Shown: positions 20,262-29,739 of the stretch, piece by piece
How the letters are laid out: each line of letters opens with the position of its first letter
Position numbering within the stretch: position 1 is the stretch's first letter
NCBI GenBank assembly: GCA_902518965.1
Contig: CABYIQ010000005.1
Span: 1 to 64,000, forward strand
Length of the DNA: 64,000 nt
DNA from: an uncultured SAR116 cluster alpha proteobacterium
GTDB taxonomy: Bacteria; Pseudomonadota; Alphaproteobacteria; Puniceispirillales; Puniceispirillaceae
Direction: 5' to 3'
The notes under the pieces: generated by a model
What the model was told of the DNA's origin: nothing
The model's database searches: none
Seen by the model: the letters and a program-made list of their open reading frames with translations, nothing else
Program-made: the position numbers and the translations under genes

Positions 20262-20705
20262 TCAGGAACCAGTATCAGCAACAAGCCCAACAGATTCAAT
20301 TGCAGCAACAGCTGCCGCCTCATCATTATCTGATTTATCACCAGAAATGCCAACGGCCCCCAAAATTGCACCTTCTGGATTACGAATCAAAACCCCACCA
20401 GGCACAGGAATAAAATCACCATCCATCAAACGTCCTACAGCATCCACAAAATAAGCCTGTTCTTCGGCACGAGTGCCTAAGGAGCGACTGCCCATACCTA
20501 AAGACATTGCTGCATTAGCTTTCCCATGGGCAACACGGTGGCGATGAATAGATGTGCCATCCTGATTTAGGCAGATCCGGAGGCTAGCACGATCATCAAG
20601 CACCACAATAGCCAGAGGATTCAGGCCAAGTTCCGAACCTTTTTTTATGGCTTCCTGTGCAATATTAAGGGAAGTATCATAAGTTAGTTTCAGCATCATT
20701 CTCAT
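20262..20705 (-). CDS. GlcG/HbpS-like heme-binding family protein
   Basis: 147 aa; VPGGVLIRNPEGAILGAVGISGDKSDNDEAAAVAAIESV. Confidence 0.85.
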   Translation of the reverse strand: MRMMLKLTYDTSLNIAQEAIKKGSELGLNPLAIVVLDDRASLRICLNQDGTSIHRHRVAHGKANAAMSLGMGSRSLGTRAEEQAYFVDAVGRLMDGDFIPVPGGVLIRNPEGAILGAVGISGDKSDNDEAAAVAAIESVGLVADTGS

Positions 20706-21092
20706 CCATTTTCAGTGACTTGCTTAAGATATATCCGTTCCTGTCGTTTATCTGTAGCTGTAGAGAACGACAGCTAGTCAGTTAAAGATCCGCTTTTGCT
20801 TAACGTAAAAAAGGAATGTTTCAAACAGAAAAACAAGAATGTGTCAGCTCATGGAAAACAAAGTGTATGAACAATATGCTAGTTGAAAGCTCAAAAAAGC
20901 TATAGAAACCTTGCTACAGCGTCATACACACTGCTTGATCTTTCTGATGAAATAAGACACATTGTCGTTGTAAATTATGGAATTTTGTCTAAATTAGACA
21001 AAAGATTTATAAGAATGGCCCAAAGGTCATGATGATAAGGTGATATGGTGGTTCATTAATACCTACTTAAACCTGTCAGGGGAGTTAGTGGA

Positions 21093-22265
21093 ATGTTGAA
21101 ACGGACGAGCTTTATTGTTGCAGGCGCAAGTCTAGCTATAATGAGTTGTGCGATTGCTGGTGGCGATCCAGACGCCAACGCGAACGCATCCGGCACTAAC
21201 AATACTTCTTCTGCCAATACTTCTTCTGCGCAAACAACTACTTCAAGTGGTTCAGCGAAAGCCGTAGACAGCAGTCAAGGCACATCAACGGCAGCAAACA
21301 TGTCAACAAACTCTGGGTCAACTTCTCAGAATGAGGCAAGTGCAGGAGGCAGAAACGAACAGGGATTTGAAGCCGTCGAAAATGATGAACTGGTCATTGA
21401 CACAAATTCTCTCGCAGACCGAGATGGTATGGGTTCAATTCAAGTTCAATGGCAAATTTCTGATGATGGTGACAATTGGATGGTATTGCCTGGGGCAATT
21501 CAGCCGCGATTTGTGCCGCGAGATGCGGAAGTTGGAAAATTCCTGCGAGTGCAGATTTCTTACGTGGATGGTCAGGGCAATCCTGAAATGATGATAAGCC
21601 CGATGTCACAGCCTGTGCGCAATGTAAATGATAAACCAATGGGCCGACCAGAGTTACGTGGTGAAGCAAAAGAAGACAGCGTTTTAGCTATTGATTCGTC
21701 ACGAATATCTGACGAAGATGGCCTTGGCTCGTTATCTTATATTTGGCAGCGATCTTCTGAGCGGACAAATTGGGAAAACTTTCCTGATCAATTCAAAGAC
21801 ACAATCCGATTGACTCAAAGTGACGTTGGTTTTAGCTACCGCGCTGTTGTTAGCTATATTGACGGCTTTGGCACACGAGAAACACTCGTTACGGATGCCT
21901 CGGAGGTTGTCGCAAATGTTGACAATCCTCTTGAAGGAAAAGTTGTTGTGCGTGGCCAGTCTATTGAAGGGGCTGAGCTGACAGCAAATACTAGCACACT
22001 ATCTGATTTTGACGGAATTTCTAGTATGAACCTTGCCTGGGAGACATCAACAGACGGACGTACCTGGCGCGAACTAGACTATGCGCAGGGCACCCGTAAT
22101 TTGAATTTAGTGCAGGAGTTGGTTGGTGTGCGCGTTCGTGCCCGCGTAAATGTGGTTGACAATTTCGGTGTCGAAACAGTGGCCTATTCTGACGCGTCTG
22201 ATGTCGTGCGTAATGTTAATGACAAGCCAGCTGGTAATATTCTTATTCGCCGGATTTCAAAATAG
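21093..22265 (+). CDS. Secreted/lipoprotein-like protein with three Ig-like/adhesin-type repeats
   Basis: Signal peptide ending near MSCAIAGG; Ser/Thr/Asn/Gln-rich linker; three repeats of (R/E/F)DG(M/L/I)xS(I/L/M)xxxWxxSxDxxxW...VGxxxRxxxxYxDxxG...VxNVxDxP. Confidence 0.7.
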   Translation: MLKRTSFIVAGASLAIMSCAIAGGDPDANANASGTNNTSSANTSSAQTTTSSGSAKAVDSSQGTSTAANMSTNSGSTSQNEASAGGRNEQGFEAVENDELVIDTNSLADRDGMGSIQVQWQISDDGDNWMVLPGAIQPRFVPRDAEVGKFLRVQISYVDGQGNPEMMISPMSQPVRNVNDKPMGRPELRGEAKEDSVLAIDSSRISDEDGLGSLSYIWQRSSERTNWENFPDQFKDTIRLTQSDVGFSYRAVVSYIDGFGTRETLVTDASEVVANVDNPLEGKVVVRGQSIEGAELTANTSTLSDFDGISSMNLAWETSTDGRTWRELDYAQGTRNLNLVQELVGVRVRARVNVVDNFGVETVAYSDASDVVRNVNDKPAGNILIRRISK

Positions 22266-22285
22266 AAATCGAACAAGCCTTTCCG

Positions 22286-23578
22286 TCAAGCTTTGCCGAG
22301 CCATGCTGGTATTTTCGACTTAAAAGAGAAAAAACCCTTGGTTGCGCTGGGCCAGCTGCGGCGATCAAAGTCACGCATAACTAAATGCCAGCGCATATGT
22401 TCAAGTAAAGGATGGCTTCGCAGCCGCTCAAAACTGTTAGCCCAAAACCCGACAGGCAGATAAGCCGTGACTAGGTCAAACACTTGATACTGGCGACATA
22501 GAACCAAAAGCTGCTCAGCTGCTTGGTCGACCAACTGCACATTATCTATCAAACGCGCTGCCTTGCAATCCTCTTCTAGGCTGACCCTATGTGTATACTG
22601 AAGATAAAAATGCGTTTGTGCCCGTTCCGCGATATCGGCTAGGGCAATCTGTTCTACCTGATCAAGCTCGACTGAACGCATCCAATCACCTCTATCTGGA
22701 CAAAAATGGTTGCTGAACAGAACAGGCAATGTAGCCACACCGACTGGCGGGTGAGCCAAAGAAAGTGACTCGGGATGGCCATCTTCAGATGTTAGCAAAA
22801 GAAGATAGGGCTTGCCATTCTCTTTAAGTGCAAGTTGCATAGGGCAATTAATAGGCTGAGCAGCAGGATTTTCTGGCCCGTCAACTGCATAAACCTGCTC
22901 ATTTAACTGTCTATCTGGGAAAAAGCGGCCCCTTGTGAATTGACCAATGTTATCAGCTCGAGCAGCATAAGCCTTGCCTCTGGTTTGTAGGCCTGCAACC
23001 CAACGCCAGCCTAGTGTGTTAGAAGCTGGGTCTCCGTCACGCAAATATTTCATGAAAAATTCTGCACCTTGCTGCCAAGGCAATCCAAGCGTGAATATCC
23101 AGATAGAGGCAAACCACATCCGCGCATGATTATGCAGATAGCCAGAGTTTTTCAGCTCATCAGTCCAGGCATCAAAACAATCAAGCCCTGTTTGGCCAGA
23201 ACAGGCTTGCGCCAGCGCTGAAGTGCGCGGCAGATTTGCACAGTCTAACAGCCATTGATGCCAAACAGATGGTCGCATTTCAAGCCAACCTTTAAAATAA
23301 GTCCGCCAATATATTTCTGTGATAAATTTCTCAGCTGAAGAAAAGCTATGTCGACTCAGCACCGCACTTATCACTTCTTCTTCTGTTACAAGCCTCCGTC
23401 GAAGATGACCTGACAAACGCGACACCATGTGATGCCGGCCCGGCCCTAGATCAAAATTGCGCCCCTTCGCATAAGTAATGCCAGCCTTATTGAGAAACAT
23501 ATCAAGCTGCGCCAACCCTGCTGATCTGTTAAGCTCAGGCAAAGAGGCTGCCATCTGGTCAGCAAATAAATCGTCCAT
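22286..23578 (-). CDS. Photolyase/cryptochrome-related FAD-binding protein, N-terminal antenna domain missing
   Basis: FAD-domain motifs NSGYLHNHARMWFASIWIF and RDGDPASNTLGWRWVAGLQTRGKAY within the N-terminal half, followed by about 200 aa of extra sequence. Confidence 0.8.
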   Translation of the reverse strand: MDDLFADQMAASLPELNRSAGLAQLDMFLNKAGITYAKGRNFDLGPGRHHMVSRLSGHLRRRLVTEEEVISAVLSRHSFSSAEKFITEIYWRTYFKGWLEMRPSVWHQWLLDCANLPRTSALAQACSGQTGLDCFDAWTDELKNSGYLHNHARMWFASIWIFTLGLPWQQGAEFFMKYLRDGDPASNTLGWRWVAGLQTRGKAYAARADNIGQFTRGRFFPDRQLNEQVYAVDGPENPAAQPINCPMQLALKENGKPYLLLLTSEDGHPESLSLAHPPVGVATLPVLFSNHFCPDRGDWMRSVELDQVEQIALADIAERAQTHFYLQYTHRVSLEEDCKAARLIDNVQLVDQAAEQLLVLCRQYQVFDLVTAYLPVGFWANSFERLRSHPLLEHMRWHLVMRDFDRRSWPSATKGFFSFKSKIPAWLGKA

Positions 23579-23930
23579 TTCAATACTTTCATTACAGCTA
23601 CCAAAAGAACAAAAGACAAATTTTGGATTGCCGTTTGTATAGATTTTTACGACCAGACAAATAAAGCTGATCTGACAAAGTGGAAAAGAAAAATTTTTCC
23701 CTTCACGAGAGCATCTTTTTCATCCTATACTAAATTTAGTATGATGTTAGATAGGTTTCACACAACTTCTTGTGTAAAGCGTTGTAAACGCCACAACACT
23801 ATATCATGCCAAACTAAATTCTACGTGCTGTCTTTTTCAGGCAGAATATCTCTTGGACTTAATTGGCTGGCTGGCTGGCGTTCCAGAAACCTATCTGAAA
23901 ATTTTCCGATTCAAAAAGGAGTCTTTAGAG

Positions 23931-24233
23931 ATGCAGACAACTGACCATGAAATGCGGTTAAGTGGAGACATCATTCCCTTTCAGCCCAGAACGGTAAAAT
24001 CGGGAAAAGGGCAACAAAAAAAGATTGTGACAACAACGATTGCAGCCTTGATTGCTGTGACCATTCTGCATGATGAGACTGAGTCTCCTGAGGATAAGCT
24101 GATTGATATGATTGAAGCTAGTGGCGAGGCCGAGGTTATGGACAGTTCTGACGCTCTTGATATGCTTGGTGAACTTGATCAGCATCAGGCGCAAGAGGAT
24201 TACATAAAGACACCAACAAACGATAACGGCTGA
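23931..24233 (+). CDS. Small acidic hypothetical protein
   Basis: ORF from ATG 23931 with AAGGAG-like RBS; possible weak TM (IVTTTIAALIAVTIL); no recognised family. Confidence 0.5.
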   Translation: MQTTDHEMRLSGDIIPFQPRTVKSGKGQQKKIVTTTIAALIAVTILHDETESPEDKLIDMIEASGEAEVMDSSDALDMLGELDQHQAQEDYIKTPTNDNG

Positions 24234-24300
24234 ATTGAGCAAACATCCATTCGGCAACATTAATATTGCGCAAAGCTCTCACCCCAGCTTATAACGTCGC

Positions 24301-25257
24301 ATGACTGATATCTTGTCATTGACAATACCATTTTTTGGAATAATTCTGCTCGGCAGTCTGACAAGACTTCGCGGCTGGTTTTCAGCTGCGGATGGCCGTA
24401 TGATCTCAAGGTATGTGTTTTATGTTGTTCTGCCACCATTCATGTTTGTGGCAATCACAGCGCAGCCATTGAATGATATATTCAATCCTGAATTTACCCT
24501 GCGTTATGAGCTCGTCACGCTAACACTTTTTATTATAGCCTTTATGGTCAGCCGTTTCATTCTTAAATTAGAACGCAATGAAGCTAGCCTTTTCAGCCTG
24601 AATGCCTCCTATCCGAATTATGGGTACATCGGCGTGCCGTTAGCCTTATTGGCGTTTGGTGAAGATGCTGCTGTGCCCATGGCGGTGATACTGGTTGTGA
24701 ATAACATGGTTTTGGTGTTTCTGGTCGCCTTGTTTACACACGATGCGAATGAAAGCTCTTCTGGGCATGTGCTTTTAAAGACACTAGCGTCTTTGTTGAA
24801 GAACCCTTTGCTGATGTCTGTTTTTGTCGCAATAGCCTTTTCTGCAAGTGGGTTGACGATGCCTGCTATGCCAGCATTATTTCTGGACCTGCTAGCTGGT
24901 GCAGCTGCACCTACCGCGCTTTTTGCTCTTGGTATAGCACTTGTTGGCCAGCCTGTCCGTGCCGCCTTGAGTGAATTAACAGCGCTCACTCTGTTGAAAT
25001 TATTTGTACATCCGCTGATGATGGCGCTTGTATTCCTCAGCTTTCCGGCAATTGGCCCTCAGCCCTTTGACCCGCTGTGGATAAAAATTGCGCTGATCTT
25101 TAGCTGTCTTCCGATTGCTGCAAATGTGTTCAATCTAGCAGAATTCTACGGTGCCTACGGCGGCCGGACAGCAACATCAATTATGATCACTACCTTGATG
25201 GCCAGTGTCAGTGTACCTACGATTATGTACCTTACCTTTATACTGATCCCAAGGTGA
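24301..25257 (+). CDS. AEC family (auxin-efflux-carrier-like) transporter
   Basis: 318 aa, about 10 TM; NASYPNYGYIGVPLALLAFGEDA, PIAANVFNLAEFYG. Confidence 0.85.
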   Translation: MTDILSLTIPFFGIILLGSLTRLRGWFSAADGRMISRYVFYVVLPPFMFVAITAQPLNDIFNPEFTLRYELVTLTLFIIAFMVSRFILKLERNEASLFSLNASYPNYGYIGVPLALLAFGEDAAVPMAVILVVNNMVLVFLVALFTHDANESSSGHVLLKTLASLLKNPLLMSVFVAIAFSASGLTMPAMPALFLDLLAGAAAPTALFALGIALVGQPVRAALSELTALTLLKLFVHPLMMALVFLSFPAIGPQPFDPLWIKIALIFSCLPIAANVFNLAEFYGAYGGRTATSIMITTLMASVSVPTIMYLTFILIPR

Positions 25258-25317
25258 TGATCAGCTCAAAAAGGGGTAGTAGGGTTAGCCCCCTCTCCTT
25301 CGCCTTATTCTCTGAAC

Positions 25318-25899
25318 TTACTTTTGTTTCAGTTTGGACCACAAGTAAGGAACGCCTAGCGCGGCAATAATCAGCTTCAATGCATCTCCATACAAAAAGG
25401 GAAGCAACCCGAACTGAACAGCCTTATCCCAGCCAATAAGCGACGTTAGCCAACCTACCCCAAGCAGATAGATGATGACATTCCCCATCAGCATAGCAGC
25501 TGCTGCAGTAGCCCAGCTACGTGTCCATCCTCGTTCCGCCAGCACGCCCAGAACAACTGCTGCAGCGAAGAACCCAGCAAGATAACCGCCTGTTGGCCCC
25601 ATCATATAAGCCATGCCTGCGCCGCCGGCAAAGACAGGTAAACCAATAAACCCTGCTGATAGATAGCCTAGCAATGTTGCACCGCCAAGACGAACACCAT
25701 AAGTCATGCCTATACCAAGAACAATAAGGGTCTGCATTGTGAGAGGCACTGGATAGAATGGAATCTTGATATGCGCTGATGCGGTCAGAAGAGCGATGCC
25801 GGCAAGCACAGCCATGAGCTGATTAGCAGCTGAACCTGCCAGCTGTGGGACTAGTGACGGACGCACTTGTGTCAATTTAAAATCAGAAGCCTGAAACAT
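25318..25899 (-). CDS. bioY: Biotin transporter BioY
   Basis: 193 aa; KIPFYPVPLTMQTLIVLGIGMTYGVRLG and GPTGGYLAGFFAAA. Confidence 0.92.
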   Translation of the reverse strand: MFQASDFKLTQVRPSLVPQLAGSAANQLMAVLAGIALLTASAHIKIPFYPVPLTMQTLIVLGIGMTYGVRLGGATLLGYLSAGFIGLPVFAGGAGMAYMMGPTGGYLAGFFAAAVVLGVLAERGWTRSWATAAAAMLMGNVIIYLLGVGWLTSLIGWDKAVQFGLLPFLYGDALKLIIAALGVPYLWSKLKQK

Positions 25900-26150
25900 A
25901 TGTCTGTTTTCCTTTTTTATCGGGATTAGTCAGATTGGTTTTCCCCCTTACGGAAAAATCTACTGTTTTTTGTGCTCAAACAGCATAGAACATGTCTATT
26001 TTGAAAATAAATAATCGCTATTGAGAAATTTTACCAGTATAAAACGTGTCACATTTAGTCAGAAAGCAAGCCGAACAGCATTCAAGCTGAGCTGACGCCA
26101 GGTCAGATGAGATTTTGCAGCTTAATCGCTTGTGATGATTTATTGGGATA

Positions 26151-27452
26151 ATGCCTATGGTTTCACAGTTTTTTAAACTTCAGCAGCATGGGGTAAGCAT
26201 CCGCTCTGAGCTGTTTGCGGGGTTGAGCACTTTTCTTACTATGGCGTTTATAGTTGCCGTGAACCCTGCAATTTTGTCTGATGCAGGCATTGATTTTGGG
26301 GCCGCTTTTGTGGCGACCATATTTGCCACCATGCTGGGTACGCTGATTATGGGGCTGTATGCAAAATGGCCTGTGGCCGTTGCGCCTGGCATGGGGCTGA
26401 ATGCTTACTTTGCTTATGTTGTGGTCCTTGGCTATGGTCTCAGCTGGCAGCAGGCTCTGGCTGCAGTATTAGTTTCCTCTGTCGCTTTCTTCATTTTTTC
26501 TCTCAGCCGCGCACGCGCCTGGATGATCCTGTCTATCCCGGCTGCACTGCAGATTGCCATTACAGCAGGCATTGGCTTATTTCTGGCAATGATTGGGCTG
26601 ACCGGGGCGGGCATTATTGTTGACAATCCAGATACACTGGTTGGGCTCGGCCCCCTGAACACGGCTGAAACCGGATTAGCTGTCCTTGGCCTTATCATTA
26701 TGGCGGGTTTGGCTCATCGTGGGTTCAAAAGTGGAATTCTTCTGACGATTTTAGGGTTAAGCATCATCGGCTGGGTGACAGGGCTGGCTGAATTTGGTGG
26801 TGTCGTCTCGGCGCCACCTTTGAACAGCGCAGCATTTCAACTTGATTTTTCCGCGCTTGCCACATCTGCCTTTTTATCTGTTGTTTTTGTTATGTTTTTT
26901 GTCGATTTCTTTGATACAACAGGTACATTGACAGCAATTGCTGAGCCAGCTGGCCTACGCAAAAAAGATGGTACAATTCAGAACCTGGACAGAGCTGTTC
27001 TGGCAGATACATCAGCAAGTGTGTTTGGCAGCCTGCTAGGGACTTCAAATCTAACTACCTATTTGGAAAGTGCGGCTGGCATCCGCAGTGGTGGCCGCAC
27101 CGGACTGGTAGCTGTCACTGTTGCAGGATTATTTGGCATCTGCTTATTTTTTGAACCGCTGTTCGCCTCAATTCCGGCCTTTGCCACCGCTCCAGCCTTG
27201 ATTTTTGTCGCCTCTGGTTTTCTTGGTGGTCTTGCCCGCATTGACTGGACAGACATATCTGTGGCGCTACCTGTTGTGTTGACAATTATTTTAATGCCTC
27301 TGACATTTTCAATTGCAGCTGGTATCAGCATTGGGTTTCTGACTTATGTTGGTGTTCGCTTCGTCAGCGGCAGAAAAGACGAGATCAATGCCGGCAGTCT
27401 TATGATTGCAGCTTTCGGCTTGATTTGGCTTGCTCTGCAATATTATGGTTAG
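26151..27452 (+). CDS. NCS2 family purine permease (AzgA-like)
   Basis: RSELFAGLSTFLTMAFIVAVNPAILSDAG, GMGLNAYFAY, FFDTTGTLTAIAEPAG, GTSNLTTYLESAAGIRSGGRTGL. Confidence 0.92.
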   Translation: MPMVSQFFKLQQHGVSIRSELFAGLSTFLTMAFIVAVNPAILSDAGIDFGAAFVATIFATMLGTLIMGLYAKWPVAVAPGMGLNAYFAYVVVLGYGLSWQQALAAVLVSSVAFFIFSLSRARAWMILSIPAALQIAITAGIGLFLAMIGLTGAGIIVDNPDTLVGLGPLNTAETGLAVLGLIIMAGLAHRGFKSGILLTILGLSIIGWVTGLAEFGGVVSAPPLNSAAFQLDFSALATSAFLSVVFVMFFVDFFDTTGTLTAIAEPAGLRKKDGTIQNLDRAVLADTSASVFGSLLGTSNLTTYLESAAGIRSGGRTGLVAVTVAGLFGICLFFEPLFASIPAFATAPALIFVASGFLGGLARIDWTDISVALPVVLTIILMPLTFSIAAGISIGFLTYVGVRFVSGRKDEINAGSLMIAAFGLIWLALQYYG

Positions 27453-27512
27453 TCAACTGGAACGAACAGAACGCCATTTGTCTTATACAAACGCTGAGGT
27501 TGGGAAAGTGCA

Positions 27513-28364
27513 ATGAGCAGTATTACTTCTTCCGCGAGTAGCACGCCTTTAGATGCCCATCCCATTTTTTCGTTCGCCAATGGCGAAATGGGACCGCTCG
27601 CCTCTGGCTTTATTCGAGCCATGGAAAAAGTCACCGGGCAGCCCAAGATCAAAAAGCTATATTTTGACTATGTGGAAGATGAACGCCCACGTGAGATGTT
27701 CTGGACTGATGCGCTGATGAGGTTAAATATTTCCTATAAGGTCAAAAGGGAAAGGGGCGCGAATATTCCAAAAACCGGGCCTGTTCTGGCGATAGCCAAC
27801 CACCCTTTCGGTGTTATTGACGGCCTTGTTCTATGCGCCATGATGTCTGAAATTCGTCAGGATTATAAAATCATAACGCATCAGGTCCTGCGTCAGGCCC
27901 CTGCAGTTATGGACAAAATTCTGCCGATAGATTTTGCAGAAACTGAAACGGCATTGGCGACTAACTTGGAAACCCGGCGCGAAGCCCACCGACATCTGAA
28001 AAATGACGGCGCTGTGATTATCTTCCCGGCGGGAGGTATTTCGCTATCTCCAAATCTGATCGGGCCAGCTTTTGACAGTGAATGGAAAACCTTTGCAGCA
28101 AAACTGGCACAGACAAAGAATACTAAAATTGTCCCGTTTTTCTTTGAAGGCCGGAATTCTGTTATATATCAGGCGGCCAGACGCCTGTCTGTCACACTTG
28201 GCTATTCATTGATGTTCCGTGAAATCTGCAAACAAATGAACAGACAGGTTAACGTCACAGTACGCACCCCCCTAAAAAGTGCAGATTTGAACCAATTTGC
28301 AACCCGAAATGACATGATTGATTTCTTACGGCAACGCACTTATGGCCAGATTAACCACAGCTAA
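27513..28364 (+). CDS. Lysophospholipid acyltransferase family protein (PlsC-like)
   Basis: NHPFGVIDGL (HX4D-like) and IIFPAGGISLSP motifs. Confidence 0.8.
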   Translation: MSSITSSASSTPLDAHPIFSFANGEMGPLASGFIRAMEKVTGQPKIKKLYFDYVEDERPREMFWTDALMRLNISYKVKRERGANIPKTGPVLAIANHPFGVIDGLVLCAMMSEIRQDYKIITHQVLRQAPAVMDKILPIDFAETETALATNLETRREAHRHLKNDGAVIIFPAGGISLSPNLIGPAFDSEWKTFAAKLAQTKNTKIVPFFFEGRNSVIYQAARRLSVTLGYSLMFREICKQMNRQVNVTVRTPLKSADLNQFATRNDMIDFLRQRTYGQINHS

Positions 28365-28367
28365 AGA

Positions 28368-29063
28368 TTATGCTTTTGCTGCTGCCATTATCATCTGCGG
28401 CAGAAACTTAGGCGCGCAACAAATTGCATAAACCCCTTCAGACTTTTTATCTGGGGTGACTGAAAGCCAGTCCTCTTTCATCTGATTTGATGTTGCCACC
28501 TGCCCATCAGGTGTCAGTGTCAGTCCGTCTACAGGCCAAACTAACCCAGAAGAGGCGGCAAATTTTACAGGTGTAATTGGCCAAAGGGATAGCCGTGCTT
28601 CTGACGCTAAGTGCATTGAAAATGGCCCTTTTGTGACATAGACCAAGTCATCCGCACCCACCAAAATTACCTTATGCCTGTCTGTAAAGCGGGCTAGTAC
28701 AGAGAGGCAGGCTAGCATATGGTCAATCCTTAACCCTAAGAAACCATAAGCAAGGCAAAGTGGTGCCTCTAAGGCTAACAATGCCTTTTCAAAATCTGTT
28801 GTATCCTGATCATCACTTTTGTAAATATCGACGTTCCGGCCTGCTGCTTGTAGATCAGACAGTTCTGCTGAATCCATATCGCCAATCACAGCATTGGGGC
28901 TCAACCCAGCCTTCAAAACATGACGTAGGCCTCCGTCTACTGCAATTACTTTACCTTTTGGCGAATTTGAAAGTTGCTTCAAATCGCACGCCCCATTACC
29001 TACAAGTATGGTGATGTCGTTATCAGAAATGACAAAAGGGGATGTTTGTTTTACCATAAACAC
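28368..29063 (-). CDS. thiN: Thiamine diphosphokinase
   Basis: AVDGGLRHVLKAGLSPNAVIGDMDSAE, DDQDTTDFEKAL, LGLRIDHMLA. Confidence 0.9.
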   Translation of the reverse strand: MFMVKQTSPFVISDNDITILVGNGACDLKQLSNSPKGKVIAVDGGLRHVLKAGLSPNAVIGDMDSAELSDLQAAGRNVDIYKSDDQDTTDFEKALLALEAPLCLAYGFLGLRIDHMLACLSVLARFTDRHKVILVGADDLVYVTKGPFSMHLASEARLSLWPITPVKFAASSGLVWPVDGLTLTPDGQVATSNQMKEDWLSVTPDKKSEGVYAICCAPKFLPQMIMAAAKA

Positions 29064-29168
29064 ACTTTAACAAAATAATTACAATTTCAACAATTAGGAT
29101 CCTCAAATAAGCGGACTGTGTTCGTAATTAGTATGCCTAATATTTCGTGAGAAATTTATTAAGTTTTA

Positions 29169-29642
29169 TTGAAAACAAAAATGTTTAACGTTGTCCTCTA
29201 CCAACCTCAGATACCACCCAATACAGGAAATATCATTCGACTGTGCGCTAACACCGGCGCCAAGCTTCATTTAATCGAACCACTAGGTTTCAGCTTAGAT
29301 GAAAAATCTTGCAGGAGAGCAGGGCTAGACTATAAAGACTTGGCATTTGTAAAAAAATGGGCATCGCTTGATGACTATTTAGACCAGTGTCGTTCAGACA
29401 GACTATGGGCTGTAACTAAATTTGGCAGTGTGCGCTATGACAAAGTAATATTCTCACCAGAAGACACACTTCTTTTTGGCGCTGAGACAAACGGTCTTCC
29501 TGAATCAGTGCATCAGAATTTTGATATATCACAAAAATTGTTCATACCAATGGGCCATGAATCTCGCAGTATGAATTTATCTAACGCAGTATCGGTTATA
29601 GTTTTTGAGGCTTGGAAACAAAACAACTTTTTAAGTCACTAA
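29169..29642 (+). CDS. trmL: tRNA (cytidine(34)-2'-O)-methyltransferase
   Basis: SPOUT motifs YQPQIPPNTGNIIRLCANTGAKLHLI, FGAETNGLP, IPMGHESRSMNLSNAVSVIVFEAW. Confidence 0.92.
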   Translation: MKTKMFNVVLYQPQIPPNTGNIIRLCANTGAKLHLIEPLGFSLDEKSCRRAGLDYKDLAFVKKWASLDDYLDQCRSDRLWAVTKFGSVRYDKVIFSPEDTLLFGAETNGLPESVHQNFDISQKLFIPMGHESRSMNLSNAVSVIVFEAWKQNNFLSH

Positions 29643-29739
29643 TTTCATGGTTTGAGGTAAATATAATTGCAACGTCAAAATTTTATCAGGAAATATTCAT
29701 AATTTAACCGCATTAGAAACTAGAGAAATCTCAAAAGGC

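Noticed and set aside
25900-26150. Searched for a BioR/BirA operator or riboswitch between bioY and the purine permease
   Set aside because: No convincing TTATMKATAA-type site or riboswitch core was found by eye; a covariance-model scan would be needed.
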